NCBI GenBank assembly: GCA_964640955.1
Contig: CAZXJI010000006.1
Span: forward strand, 62,001 to 126,000
From: CAXXOK01 sp964640955
GTDB lineage: Bacteria > Bacillota > Clostridia > Christensenellales > Aristaeellaceae
DNA: 64,000 nucleotides
Reading direction: 5' to 3'
Position numbers and translations under genes: made by a program. Below, piece after piece: positions 30,923 through 40,118 of the stretch. How positions within the stretch are numbered: position 1 is the stretch's first letter; every line of letters starts with the position of its first letter. Under the pieces are notes generated by a model. The model worked only from the letters and a program-made list of their open reading frames with translations. It was not told the DNA's origin and ran no database searches.

Positions 30923-32488
30923 TTGGAATCAAACGCTCATGGCCCTCTGAAAGCCGTGGAGATGCGCAACATCACCAAAACCTTCGGCCCCGTGGTCGCC
31001 AACAACCGCGTGTGTCTGAGCCTGCACAAGGGCGAAATACTGGCGCTGCTGGGGGAGAACGGAAGCGGCAAAACGACGCTGATGAATATGCTCTCCGGCA
31101 TCTACCTGCAGGACAGCGGCGACATCCTCGTGTGCGACCGGCCCGTCACCATCCGTTCCCCCAAGGACGCCTACGCCCTGGGCATCGGGATGATCCACCA
31201 GCACTTCAAGCTCGTGGACGTGCTTTCCGCTGCGGAAAACATCGTACTGGGCCTGGCCGGCGGGCATACCGTCAACCGCCGGGAGATCAACCGCCAGGTG
31301 GCCGAAATCGCGCGGAAATACGGCTTCGACATCGACCCCGCCAAAAAGGTCTACGCCATGTCCGTTTCCGAGAAGCAGACGGTGGAGATCATCAAGGCGC
31401 TCTACCGCGGCGCGGAAATTTTGATTCTGGACGAGCCCACGGCGGTGCTGACTCCGCAGGAGACCACCAAGCTCTTCAACGTCCTGCGCATGATGAAGTC
31501 GCACGGCAAGAGCATCATCATCATCACCCACAAATTAAACGAGGTCATGGAGATTTCCGACCGTGTGGCCATCCTGCGCAAGGGCGAGTATATCGCCACC
31601 GTGGAAACGGCCGCCACCACCCAGCAGGACCTGACCGAAATGATGGTGGGCCGCCGCGTGGCGCTGGAGATCGACCGCCCCGTGCTGCCCCGGGGCGAGC
31701 GCAAGCTGCACGTAACGGACCTGACCTGCATCAGCCGCGAGGGCGTCACCAAGCTTTCGGGCGTCAGCTTCGACGCCTACGGCGGGGAGATACTGGGCGT
31801 CGCGGGCGTCGCGGGCAGCGGGCAAAAGGAGCTTTGCGAGACGATCACGGGCCTTCGCGCGATCGCGGAAGGGTCGATTATTTACCGCTACCACAAGGAC
31901 GCGATGACCATCGAGGAGAACATCGCCGGCATGCGCGCCGACCAGATCGCCAAACGCGGCGTGTCCCTGGCCTTCGTGCCGGAGGACCGGCTGGGCATGG
32001 GACTGGTCGCCAACATGAACATCGTGGATAACGTGATCCTGCGCAGCTACCAGGACAGCAAGGGAGTGTTCATCAACCGCAAAAAGTACCGCCCCGTGTG
32101 CGAAAAGATGATCCGGGAGCTGGACATCGTGACTCCGGGGCTTTCCACCCCCGTCCGGCGCCTTTCCGGCGGCAACGTGCAGAAGGTGCTGCTGGGCCGC
32201 GAAATCCTGAGCCGCCCGCAGGTGCTGATCTGCGCCTATCCGGTGCGCGGGCTGGACATCGTGAGCAGCTACCGCATCTACGCCCTGCTCAACGCCGAAA
32301 AGGAAAAAGGCAACGCCGTCATCTTCATCGGCGAGGACCTGGACGTGCTGATGGACCTGTCCGACCGCGTGATGGTGCTGTGCGGCGGGCAGGTGAGCGG
32401 CATCGTGGACCCGCGCAAATGCACCAAGGAGGAAATCGGCCTGATGATGACGCGGGTAGGCCGGGAGAAGGCGGGTGAAACGGCGTGA
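30923..32488 (+). CDS. Nucleoside-type ABC importer ATPase with two ABC domains
   Basis: A 521-residue fused ATPase like NupO/RbsA-type proteins. First domain: Walker A GENGSGKTT at residues 44-52, Walker B ILILDEPTAVL. Second domain: degenerate Walker A region (GVAGSGQKEL) and LSGGNVQKVLLGRE with LICAYPVRGLD, as usual for the group. TTG at 30923 with AAGGAG upstream is chosen; the open frame extends 41 codons further into the preceding hairpin region. The GTG of the next gene overlaps its stop. Confidence 0.92.
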   Translation: MESNAHGPLKAVEMRNITKTFGPVVANNRVCLSLHKGEILALLGENGSGKTTLMNMLSGIYLQDSGDILVCDRPVTIRSPKDAYALGIGMIHQHFKLVDVLSAAENIVLGLAGGHTVNRREINRQVAEIARKYGFDIDPAKKVYAMSVSEKQTVEIIKALYRGAEILILDEPTAVLTPQETTKLFNVLRMMKSHGKSIIIITHKLNEVMEISDRVAILRKGEYIATVETAATTQQDLTEMMVGRRVALEIDRPVLPRGERKLHVTDLTCISREGVTKLSGVSFDAYGGEILGVAGVAGSGQKELCETITGLRAIAEGSIIYRYHKDAMTIEENIAGMRADQIAKRGVSLAFVPEDRLGMGLVANMNIVDNVILRSYQDSKGVFINRKKYRPVCEKMIRELDIVTPGLSTPVRRLSGGNVQKVLLGREILSRPQVLICAYPVRGLDIVSSYRIYALLNAEKEKGNAVIFIGEDLDVLMDLSDRVMVLCGGQVSGIVDPRKCTKEEIGLMMTRVGREKAGETA

Positions 32489-33624
32489 GACAGGCCCATG
32501 ATCCTTTCGTGCGCGTGGTAAAACGCACGCACATCCCCCGGAGCAAGGCCTTCCTGTTCCGCGCGCTGGCGCTGGTCGGCGCGCTGCTGGCCGGGGCGCT
32601 GCTGGTGGCCCTGCTGGGCTACGATCCCGTGCAGATGTATTCCGACATGGTTTCCGGGGCGCTGGGTAAAACGCTGATCGGCGCCAATAAAAAGGGCATC
32701 GTGGAGTTTTCCACCTCGTCGCAGGCGACGCTCAAGATCGCTACGCTCCTGCTGGTCACGTCGCTGGGCCTGACCATGGCCTTCAAGATGAAGTTCTGGA
32801 ATATCGGCGGCGAGGGGCAGATACTGGTGGGGGCCATCAGCTGCTCCTACGTCGCGGTGCATTACGGCGACGCGTGGCCGCACTGGCTGCTGATCGCCGC
32901 CATGTTCGCCGCGGCCTGTGTCGGCGGCGGCCTGTACGGGCTTCTGCCTGCCGTGTTCAAGGCGAAATGGGGCACCAACGAAACGCTGTTCACGCTGATG
33001 CTCAACTATATCGCCATCAACTTCATCACCTATCTGCAATACCTGCCCACCTGGCAGATGGAGGGCACCACCTTCCCCAAAATCCGCAATTTCGCCGACT
33101 CGACCCGCATCGCGGAGGTGCTGGGCGTGCACGCGGGCTGGATTATCGCGCTGGTACTGGCGGTGCTGACCTACCTTTACTTCGCCAAGACCAAGCAGGG
33201 CTACGAGGTGACGGTTGTGGGCGAGTCCGCCAACACCGCCAAGTACGCGGGCATGAACGTGAGCCGCATCATTTTGCGCACCATGTTTATCTCCGGCGCC
33301 ATCTGCGGTTTCGCGGGCTTCCTGCAGGTGTCCGGCGCCAGCGGCACCCTGACCACGGACACGGCGGGCGGCGCGGGCTTCACGGCCATCACGGTCGCGT
33401 GGCTCTCGGGCATGAACCCGCTGTTGATGATCCTGTACTCCTGTTTTATCGCCGTTCTTCAGCGCGGCTCCAACCGCATCCAGACCACCATGGGCATTCC
33501 CAAATCCGCGGCGGATATGCTCATCGGCATCATCCTGTTTTTCATGCTGGGGGTCGAGTTCTTCATCAATTACCGGCTGGTGTTCCGTGCGCGGCACCTG
33601 AAGGAGGAGGCGACGGCGGTATGA
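32485..33624 (+). CDS. Nucleoside-type ABC importer permease 1
   Basis: A 379-residue BPD_transp_2 permease (NupP/YufP-like), about 8-10 membrane segments. GLTMAFKMKFWNIGGEGQIL, TNETLFTLMLNYIA and GYEVTVVGESANTAKYAGM are family hallmarks. Forms the channel with permease 2. GTG start inside the ATPase stop (GTGA); ATGA coupling to the next gene. Confidence 0.92.
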   Translation: MRQAHDPFVRVVKRTHIPRSKAFLFRALALVGALLAGALLVALLGYDPVQMYSDMVSGALGKTLIGANKKGIVEFSTSSQATLKIATLLLVTSLGLTMAFKMKFWNIGGEGQILVGAISCSYVAVHYGDAWPHWLLIAAMFAAACVGGGLYGLLPAVFKAKWGTNETLFTLMLNYIAINFITYLQYLPTWQMEGTTFPKIRNFADSTRIAEVLGVHAGWIIALVLAVLTYLYFAKTKQGYEVTVVGESANTAKYAGMNVSRIILRTMFISGAICGFAGFLQVSGASGTLTTDTAGGAGFTAITVAWLSGMNPLLMILYSCFIAVLQRGSNRIQTTMGIPKSAADMLIGIILFFMLGVEFFINYRLVFRARHLKEEATAV

Positions 33625-34628
33625 ACGGCGGCGTGACCAACATTATCAATTTTCTGAACATGGCCGTGCTGGCCAGCGCGCCGCTGCTGCTGGCGACGCT
33701 GGGCGAGATACTCACCGAGAAAAGCGGCAACCTGAACCTGGGCGTCGAGGGCATGATGTTCATGGGTGCCATTTCCAGCCTGGGCGCGGCATACGGCTAC
33801 GAGCAGGCCGTGACGGCCGCCGGGGGCACGCCCTCCGCGCTGGTCGCCACGATCATCGCGGCGCTGGCGGCGGCGGCGGCGGGCGCGCTGGGCGCGCTGA
33901 TCTACGCGTTTCTGGTGGTTACGCTGCGCGCCAACCAGAACGTGACGGGTCTTACGCTGACCATCTTCGGCACGGGCTTCGGCAACTTTTTCGGGGAGCT
34001 GATCGGCAAGCAGGCCGGCGGCTTCGTGCAGGTGTCGGCGGCGACTAAGTCCATGTTTTCCAACATCAACTTCGGCCGTCTGTCCGACGTGCCGATCGTG
34101 GGGCCGCTGTTGTTCAACTACAACTGGATGGTGTACTTCGGCCTCGTCGTGATGGCCGTGATGGCATGGTTCTTCAGCAAGAGCCGCCGGGGCCTCAACC
34201 TGCGCGCCGTGGGCGAGAACCCCGCCACGGCGGACGCGGCGGGCGTCAACGTGACCCTGTACAAATACACCGCCACCATCATAGGCGGCGCGCTGTGCGG
34301 CATGGGCGGCATGTACATTTCCATGTCCTCCACCTCCTGCGCGGGCGTGTGGGTGCACGACTGCGTGAACGGCTACGGCTGGCTTGCGGTGGCGCTGGTC
34401 ATCTTCGCCATGTGGAGCCCCGCGCGCGCGTGGCTGTGCGGGCTGGTGTTCGGCGGGCTGCTGGTGGTGCGCAACTATTTCCCCATTCCGGGCCTGCCTA
34501 TGCAAATTTATTCCATGTTCCCCTATATCGCGACCATTCTGGTGCTGGTGTTCGCCAGCATCCGCCAGGTGAAGGAGCACGCGCAGCCGGCGAGCTGCGG
34601 GCTGAACTACTTCCGGGAGGAAAGGTAG
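33621..34628 (+). CDS. Nucleoside-type ABC importer permease 2
   Basis: A 335-residue BPD_transp_2 permease (NupQ/YufQ-like). TLGEILTEKSGNLNLGVEGM and RRGLNLRAVGENPATADAAG are the characteristic blocks. The reading frame is open for about 750 bp further upstream, but that part lies inside permease 1 in another frame; the ATG at 33621 with AAGGAGGAGG upstream is the real start. A strong hairpin follows the operon. Confidence 0.93.
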   Translation: MNGGVTNIINFLNMAVLASAPLLLATLGEILTEKSGNLNLGVEGMMFMGAISSLGAAYGYEQAVTAAGGTPSALVATIIAALAAAAAGALGALIYAFLVVTLRANQNVTGLTLTIFGTGFGNFFGELIGKQAGGFVQVSAATKSMFSNINFGRLSDVPIVGPLLFNYNWMVYFGLVVMAVMAWFFSKSRRGLNLRAVGENPATADAAGVNVTLYKYTATIIGGALCGMGGMYISMSSTSCAGVWVHDCVNGYGWLAVALVIFAMWSPARAWLCGLVFGGLLVVRNYFPIPGLPMQIYSMFPYIATILVLVFASIRQVKEHAQPASCGLNYFREER

Positions 34629-34646
34629 CGAGGAGAATACGCAGAC

Positions 34647-34677
34647 AGGGGCGGGAGGCATTTTGCCTCCCGCCCCT
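34647..34677 (+). terminator. Terminator-like hairpin after the importer operon
   Basis: Perfect 14-bp stem (AGGGGCGGGAGGCA with TGCCTCCCGCCCCT) and a 3-nt loop; T-run downstream is poor. Confidence 0.75.
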
Positions 34678-34803
34678 GGTTGCGCAATTTGCGGGGAAAG
34701 ACCGGTTTGCGCCGTCCCTCTTGCTTCCGGGCGTCTCGGGCTTTTTGAGCAGGCCGGCGGCGCGTCTACAAAACGAGGTTTTTGACAGGTTGCGCAAATC
34801 GCC

Positions 34804-36153
34804 CTACATCAGCTCCCGCTCGATCAGCTTGGAGAGGGCGTACACGTCCCGGTCCATCTCCCGCTGGTCGGGGCCCTCGATCATCACGCGCACGAGCGGC
34901 TCGGTGCCGCTGGCGCGCACCACCAGGCGGCCCCGCCCCTTGTACTTGGCTTCCAGGTCGTCTATCATCTGCCTGATTTTCGGGTTCTTGTCGAAATCCG
35001 CCTTCTTATCGTCGTCCACGTGGGCGGCGAACTGGCTTTGCGGCATCGTCTGCATGACGCCCGCCAGCCGGCTTAAGGGGCTTTCGCTCTCCACCATGGC
35101 GGAAATCACCTGCACCGCGGTGATCAGCCCGTCGCCGGTGGTGTTGTAGTCCAGCATAATCACGTGTCCGCTTTGCTCGCCGCCCAGCGTGTGGCCGTCG
35201 GCAAGCATCTTTTCCAGCACATAGCGGTCGCCCACGCGCGTTTTTTCCACGCGGATGCCGTGCTTCTTCATGGCGATTTCCAACCCCATGTTGCTCATCA
35301 CGGTCGCGACCAGCGTGTTTTCCTTGAGCATCCCCTTGCCCTTCATGTACACGGCCAGCAGCGCCATCACCTGATCGCCGTTGATCACCTGGCCCCGCTC
35401 GTCCGCGGCGATCAGCCGGTCGGCGTCGCCGTCGAAGGCGAAGCCCACGTCCGCGCCCAGCTCGCGCACCAGCTCGCACAGGCGCTGGGGGTGGGTGGAG
35501 CCGCAGTTATCGTTGATGTTGGTGCCGTCCGGCTCGTGGTAGTAGCAGCTGACCTGCGCGCCCAGCTCCTTGAAGGCCATGGGGGCCACCTCGTAGCTGG
35601 CGCCCTGCGCGCAGTCCAGCACCACGTGCAGGCCGTCCATGCGCACGTCGGTGGTCTCCTTGACGAAGTCCACGTAGCGGCGGATGGCGTTGCGCTGGCG
35701 CACGGGGCGGCCCACGCGCTCGCCCACGGGTATTTCGAACTCTTTGGGCAGCCCGTTTTTAACAATCTCTTCGATTTTGTCCTCGATGGAGTCGGGCAGC
35801 TTATAGCCGTTTTTGTCAAAAAACTTGATGCCGTTGTACTCCACGGTGTTGTGGCTTGCGCTGATCACCGCGCCGGCGTCCGCCTCGTAATAGCGGGTGA
35901 GGTAGGCGATGGCGGGGGTGGGCATGACCTCGATGAGCACGGCGCGCGCGCCGACGCTGCAGATGCCCGCGACCAGCGCGCTTTCCAGCATTTCGCCGCT
36001 GATGCGCGTGTCGCGGCCCACGAGGATGGTGGGGCGGTGCACGTCGCTTGCAAGCACGGCCGCGCTGGCCTGCCCGAGACGGTAAGCCAGGTCGCAGGTC
36101 AGTTCCGTATTGGCGATGCCGCGCACGCCGTCGGTGCCGAACAGTCGGGCCAT
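34804..36153 (-). CDS. glmM: Phosphoglucosamine mutase
   Basis: A 449-residue enzyme converting glucosamine-6-phosphate to glucosamine-1-phosphate for peptidoglycan synthesis. Domain 1 has ISASHN with S100 as the phosphoserine; domain 2 has the metal loop DGDADR near residue 242; domain 4 has RASGTEPLVRVM for phosphate binding. It begins MARLFGTDGVRG, as GlmM does. Located 22 bp after murG on the same strand, so two wall-precursor genes share an operon. Confidence 0.96.
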   Translation of the reverse strand: MARLFGTDGVRGIANTELTCDLAYRLGQASAAVLASDVHRPTILVGRDTRISGEMLESALVAGICSVGARAVLIEVMPTPAIAYLTRYYEADAGAVISASHNTVEYNGIKFFDKNGYKLPDSIEDKIEEIVKNGLPKEFEIPVGERVGRPVRQRNAIRRYVDFVKETTDVRMDGLHVVLDCAQGASYEVAPMAFKELGAQVSCYYHEPDGTNINDNCGSTHPQRLCELVRELGADVGFAFDGDADRLIAADERGQVINGDQVMALLAVYMKGKGMLKENTLVATVMSNMGLEIAMKKHGIRVEKTRVGDRYVLEKMLADGHTLGGEQSGHVIMLDYNTTGDGLITAVQVISAMVESESPLSRLAGVMQTMPQSQFAAHVDDDKKADFDKNPKIRQMIDDLEAKYKGRGRLVVRASGTEPLVRVMIEGPDQREMDRDVYALSKLIERELM

Positions 36154-36175
36154 AAAACGATCTCTCCTTATCCTG

Positions 36176-37285
36176 TCAAACGTTGTTTTGTTTCCGCACG
36201 GGCCTGCGCCCGCGGCGGGGACTATGCTGCACCGCCTCGATCAGCTCGAGCACCGCGTCGGTGCCGTCCTTCACGGGGCAGGCGGCCAAAGCGGCTTTGA
36301 GCTCCTCCCGGTCGGCGAGCAGGGACAGCAGCGCCTCCGAAAGCGTCCGCTCGTTCATGTCCTCCTGGGCGAGCACCCGCGCCACGCCCTGCCGGCGGAA
36401 GCTTTCGGCATTCTTGATCTGGTCGCCGCGGCTGGCGGTGAGCGGATAGGGCACCAGCAGCATCGGCTTTTGCAGTGCCGCAAGCTCGCTTAAGGTGTTG
36501 CTGCCCGCGCGGCTTAAAACGATGTCCGCCGCGGCGAGCGCGTCGGGCATTTCCTCGCCTAGGAACTCCAGCTGGCAATAACCCGCAAGGCCGTCAAGCG
36601 TCGCGTCCAGGTTGCCGCGCCCGCACAGGTGCAGCACGTCCATTTGGGGCAGCAGCGCCGGCAGGCACCTGCGCAGGCAGAGGTTCACGCTTTGCGCGCC
36701 CTGGCTGCCGCCGGTCATGAGCAGCACCGGCTTTTGGCCGTCAAAGCCCGCCAGGGCGAGCCCCTTTTCCCGGCTGCCCCGGAACAGCGAAGGCCTAAGC
36801 GGCGTACCGGTCAGCACTCCCTTGTCGCCCAGCGACGCGGCGCACTCCTGAAACGTGGTCGCCACGCAGGTGACGAACCGGGCGCTGATGCGGTTGGCCA
36901 GCCCCGGCGTCAGGTCGCTTTCGTGGCAGACGGTGGGCACGCGGGCCAGCCACGCGCCGATCACCACGGGCACGCTGACGAACCCGCCCTTGGAAAAGCA
37001 CACGTCGGGCCTGAGCCGGCGCATCAGCCACACGCTTTTCACCGCCCCGGCCAGCACGCGGAAGGGATCGGTAAAATTCTGAAGACTGAAATAGCGGCGA
37101 AGCTTTCCGCTGGGCACGACGTGGTAGGTCACCTGCGGCAAACGGTCGATCATCTCGTGCTCGATGCCCTTGCCGGTGCCGATGTAGTGGATGTCGTACC
37201 CCGCTTCCAAAAGGCGGGGGATCAGGCTTAAATGCGGCGTCACGTGGCCGGCCGTGCCCCCGCCCGTCAACACGATGCGCTTCAT
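36176..37285 (-). CDS. murG: UDP-GlcNAc-lipid I N-acetylglucosaminyltransferase
   Basis: A 369-residue GT28 enzyme that makes lipid II at the inner face of the membrane. N-terminal GGGTAGHVTPHL, SKGGFVSVPVVIGAW, then MTGGSQGAQSVN and SRAGSNTLSELAA (UDP-GlcNAc site) are conserved. The start at 37285 has GGAGCG upstream; the open frame extends another 124 codons upstream across the divergent promoter and into apgM, and that is rejected. murG lies away from the usual division/cell-wall cluster. Confidence 0.95.
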   Translation of the reverse strand: MKRIVLTGGGTAGHVTPHLSLIPRLLEAGYDIHYIGTGKGIEHEMIDRLPQVTYHVVPSGKLRRYFSLQNFTDPFRVLAGAVKSVWLMRRLRPDVCFSKGGFVSVPVVIGAWLARVPTVCHESDLTPGLANRISARFVTCVATTFQECAASLGDKGVLTGTPLRPSLFRGSREKGLALAGFDGQKPVLLMTGGSQGAQSVNLCLRRCLPALLPQMDVLHLCGRGNLDATLDGLAGYCQLEFLGEEMPDALAAADIVLSRAGSNTLSELAALQKPMLLVPYPLTASRGDQIKNAESFRRQGVARVLAQEDMNERTLSEALLSLLADREELKAALAACPVKDGTDAVLELIEAVQHSPRRGRRPVRKQNNV

Positions 37286-37318
37286 GCGTCGCGCTCCTTT
37301 ACCAACAGGCTGCCTTTC

Positions 37319-37347
37319 AGTATACACGAAACGCAGGTTTTTTTCCA
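37319..37347 (-). promoter_or_regulatory. Promoter of murG-glmM
   Basis: Minus strand: TGGAAA (37347-37342), 17 bp, TATACT (37324-37319). Divergent from the apgM promoter about 70 bp away. Confidence 0.6.
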
Positions 37348-37392
37348 CCCTTCGCCCAAAGCCGCCGCGTGCCCGTTTTCCGCCGCGGCGGC

Positions 37393-37421
37393 TTGCATTG
37401 CTGTCGCTTGCGCGGTATACT
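37393..37421 (+). promoter_or_regulatory. Promoter of the phosphoglycerate mutase gene
   Basis: TTGCAT at 37393-37398, 17 bp, TATACT at 37416-37421, 30 bp before the start codon. Confidence 0.75.
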
Positions 37422-37451
37422 GGCAAGGCAAACAGGTAAGGAGGTGGCTGA

Positions 37452-38735
37452 ATGAAATACGTACTGGTGATCGGCGACGGCATGGCGGACACGGCACTCC
37501 CGGCGCTGAACGGCCAAACCCCGCTGGAATCCCTCGATTTGCCCGCGTTCGATCGCGTGGCGGGCTGCGCATGCGGCCGCGTGCGCACCGTGCCCGAGGG
37601 CCTCGCGCCGGGCAGCGATACCGCCATTTTGAGCATTTTCGGCAACGATCCGCGCACCTGCTACACGGGCCGGAGCGTTTTGGAAGCCGCAGGCATGGGC
37701 CTGACGCTCCCGGAGAGCGGCATCAGCTTCCGCGTCAACCTCTGCGCCGTGGAGGACGTAAAAGGGGCGCTGGTCATCCACAGCCACAACGGCGGAAACG
37801 TGCACGGCGAGGAAGCCGTGACGCTGATGAACGACCTGATTCAAACCCCCGCCTTCGCCGCCAAGATGAAGGACGCGGGCCTCACGATCCACGTGACCGA
37901 CACGTTCCGCCACATCGGCGTCATGGTCAGCCCCGCGCGCGACCTGGCCGCCGTGCGCCTCACCGAGCCGCACAACGTGCTGGAGCAGAACATCGCCGCG
38001 CATTTGCCGCATCTGGTCGCCGACACGGACGACGCGGCCGCGCGCAAGCTGTGCGCGGACGTCCGCGAACTGATGCTGATGAGCTACGAGGTGCTGAAAA
38101 ACCACCCCGTCAACCGCAAACGCGTATCGCAGGGAAAGCTTCCCGCCAACATGGTCTGGCCCTGGGGCGCGGCGACGGCGATGAAGCTGGACAGCTTCGA
38201 AGCCAAGTATCACAAGCGCGGCACGGTGGTCAGCGCCGTGCCGCTGGTGTGGGGCATCGCCACGCTGGGCGGGCTCAAAACCCCGCGCGTGCCGGGCGCC
38301 AACGGCGATCTGGACACCAACTACGCTGGCAAGGTGGACCGCGCGCTGAAAGCCCTGCTGGCCGAAGGGGACGATTTTGCCGCCGTGCATGTGGAAGCGC
38401 CGGACGAAATGGCCCACGCCGGAAACCTGGAACGCAAGCTGGAAGCCATCCGCCGCATCGATGAGCGCGTGGTGGCGCCGCTTCTGGACAGGCTTACGAA
38501 AAACGGCGAGGATTTCCGGCTTTTGTTGCTCAGCGACCATCCGACGCTGCTGACGACCCGCACGCACGACGCCGCGCCCGTGCCCTACGCCATCTACGAC
38601 AGCCGCACGGTCGCCCGGACCGTCGCCGGGGGTGGGCCCGCGCCCAGCCGCAAATTCAGCGAAAAGTCGTTTGCGAACGCACCGCTGCAAGACGACGGCA
38701 CGAAGCTGATGGGCATGCTGTTCGAGCAGGCGTAA
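37452..38735 (+). CDS. apgM: Cofactor-independent phosphoglycerate mutase, archaeal (ApgM) type
   Basis: A 427-residue alkaline-phosphatase-superfamily enzyme interconverting 3- and 2-phosphoglycerate. It begins KYVLVIGDGMAD and has APGSDTAILSIFGNDP, NLCAVED, HNVLEQN and a late VHVEAPDEMAHAG plus LLLSDHPT metal-binding motifs. It belongs to the ApgM branch rather than the longer GpmI branch of about 510 residues. Glycolysis/gluconeogenesis. AAGGAGG precedes the ATG. Confidence 0.9.
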   Translation: MKYVLVIGDGMADTALPALNGQTPLESLDLPAFDRVAGCACGRVRTVPEGLAPGSDTAILSIFGNDPRTCYTGRSVLEAAGMGLTLPESGISFRVNLCAVEDVKGALVIHSHNGGNVHGEEAVTLMNDLIQTPAFAAKMKDAGLTIHVTDTFRHIGVMVSPARDLAAVRLTEPHNVLEQNIAAHLPHLVADTDDAAARKLCADVRELMLMSYEVLKNHPVNRKRVSQGKLPANMVWPWGAATAMKLDSFEAKYHKRGTVVSAVPLVWGIATLGGLKTPRVPGANGDLDTNYAGKVDRALKALLAEGDDFAAVHVEAPDEMAHAGNLERKLEAIRRIDERVVAPLLDRLTKNGEDFRLLLLSDHPTLLTTRTHDAAPVPYAIYDSRTVARTVAGGGPAPSRKFSEKSFANAPLQDDGTKLMGMLFEQA

Positions 38736-38784
38736 CGGCAGCCGTACCCGAGCCACGCATCCGCGCCCGCGGGAGGAATATGCC

Positions 38785-39336
38785 ATGACCAAGCTTCGCC
38801 GCTTTATCTGGTACCTGGCCAGCCGGCTTTTGCTGATACTGGTGCTTTTGGGGCTGTTCACCGTCACGTTTTACTACGCCATGAACGCCGCCAACATCTA
38901 CGTCGTCTTAAAGGACGGCATGGCCAAGCGCGCCCAGGTCATCATGATGGACGAGGACGCGTCGGAGCTCAACAAGTTTTTCCAAAGCAGCTACCTGCAG
39001 CGGGATGAAAACCTGCTTTTGGCCGAGGACGGGCAGAGCCCCTACCGGCTTTACACCATCCGCGGCATCGACCATCGGCTGACCATGACGTGGATGTGGT
39101 GCTGGCCGTGGGACAATACGGCGCGCGCGGAGTTCGTGGAGCAGATTCCCCGGGTGGACGGCCGCGTGAACAGCGCCTACGCGGAAAAAGCCAAGGAGCT
39201 CTACGGCGAAAGCTACGAATCGCCCCCCGCGTGGCCCTACGCGCGTTACAGCGCGACGCTGGTGAAGGAAAACAACCAGTGGCACATCAAGAACATCGTG
39301 CTGAAGGAAACGCTGTCCGACGACAATACCGAGTGA
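38785..39336 (+). CDS. Membrane-anchored protein of unknown function
   Basis: A 183-residue protein with one N-terminal membrane segment (about residues 12-35) and a probably extracytoplasmic remainder. The stretch MTWMWCWPWDNTA is unusually rich in tryptophan. The C terminus (YSATLVKENNQWHIKNIVL) looks like the last strands of a small beta-sheet domain. Not recognised as a named family. It follows apgM by 49 bp with GGGAGG upstream of the ATG and is probably co-transcribed. Confidence 0.65.
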   Translation: MTKLRRFIWYLASRLLLILVLLGLFTVTFYYAMNAANIYVVLKDGMAKRAQVIMMDEDASELNKFFQSSYLQRDENLLLAEDGQSPYRLYTIRGIDHRLTMTWMWCWPWDNTARAEFVEQIPRVDGRVNSAYAEKAKELYGESYESPPAWPYARYSATLVKENNQWHIKNIVLKETLSDDNTE

Positions 39337-39352
39337 ACGAAGACCATCGCTA

Positions 39353-39382
39353 AACCCGCCGGGTGTATAACCCGGCGGGTTT
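39353..39382. terminator. Bidirectional terminator
   Basis: 12-bp perfect stem (AACCCGCCGGGT with ACCCGGCGGGTT, 5-nt loop) with T-rich flank on the plus strand, located between convergent genes. Confidence 0.85.
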
Positions 39383-39402
39383 GATTGTTGATGCGCTTTG
39401 TC

Positions 39403-40068
39403 TTACGCTCTCCCGTTCAGCCGGTCGATGAGCGGGCAGACCCCGGCGAGGCTTTGGAGGCAGTCGTCCACGTAGGGGACGAAGCGTTCGCCGTAGGGGA
39501 GCAGGTCGGGGATCATCACGCAGCGCGCGCCGGACGCGCGGATGGACTGAACGCCGTAATAGCTGTCCTCCACGCCCACGCATTCCGCGGGCGCCATGCC
39601 CAGGGCCGCCGCGGCCGCCAGGTAGATGTCCGGCGCGGGCTTGCCGCGGGGCACCTCGCCGCCGCAGACCAGCGCGTCGAAGCACGCGGCCACGTCCGGC
39701 ATGGCGGCGAAATACTCCTTCACCAGCGGGCGCACGGTGCTGGTGGCCAGTGCGGCCTTCACGCCCCGCGCCCTGAGCCCCGTCAGGCATTCCATCAGCC
39801 CCGGCTTGCGGGGCAGGGGATGCGCGCGGTTGTACTCGGAAAAGAAAGCGCGGAAGCGCTCGACCGCCTCGTCGTAGGGAAAATCCGACCCCTGGCCCTC
39901 CTGGTAAATGAGCTTGCATTCGTCGTTGGGCACGCCCAGCGTTTTCAGGTAGAACGCCTCGGAAATGGGGTGCCCGAGCTCCGTGGAAATTCGCACCATG
40001 GCCTGCTGACCCAGCTTTTCGGTGTCGAACAGCACCCCGTCCATATCGAAGATCGCCGCGCGAATCAT
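39403..40068 (-). CDS. HAD-superfamily hydrolase, beta-phosphoglucomutase-like
   Basis: A 221-residue subfamily IA HAD protein. Motif I is DMDGVLFDT with nucleophile D8 and acid/base D10; motif II is ATST; motif III/IV includes GKPAPDIYL and GVEDSYYGV. The small alpha-helical cap resembles beta-phosphoglucomutase and related sugar phosphatases. Substrate not predictable. It may form an operon with the FAD protein gene upstream (51-bp gap). Confidence 0.85.
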   Translation of the reverse strand: MIRAAIFDMDGVLFDTEKLGQQAMVRISTELGHPISEAFYLKTLGVPNDECKLIYQEGQGSDFPYDEAVERFRAFFSEYNRAHPLPRKPGLMECLTGLRARGVKAALATSTVRPLVKEYFAAMPDVAACFDALVCGGEVPRGKPAPDIYLAAAAALGMAPAECVGVEDSYYGVQSIRASGARCVMIPDLLPYGERFVPYVDDCLQSLAGVCPLIDRLNGRA

Positions 40069-40118
40069 CGGTTCGCCTCCCGTGTCGTTATTCGGTTTCC
40101 AGGTCGTTGGACGGTCAC

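Noticed and set aside
32874..33620. N-terminal extension of permease 2
   Set aside because: This part is a shadow frame inside permease 1; the ATG at 33621 with a strong Shine-Dalgarno site starts a protein of family length.
37286..37657. 124-codon N-terminal extension of MurG
   Set aside because: It lies antisense to apgM and across both divergent promoters; MurG homologues start at the GGGTAGH region.
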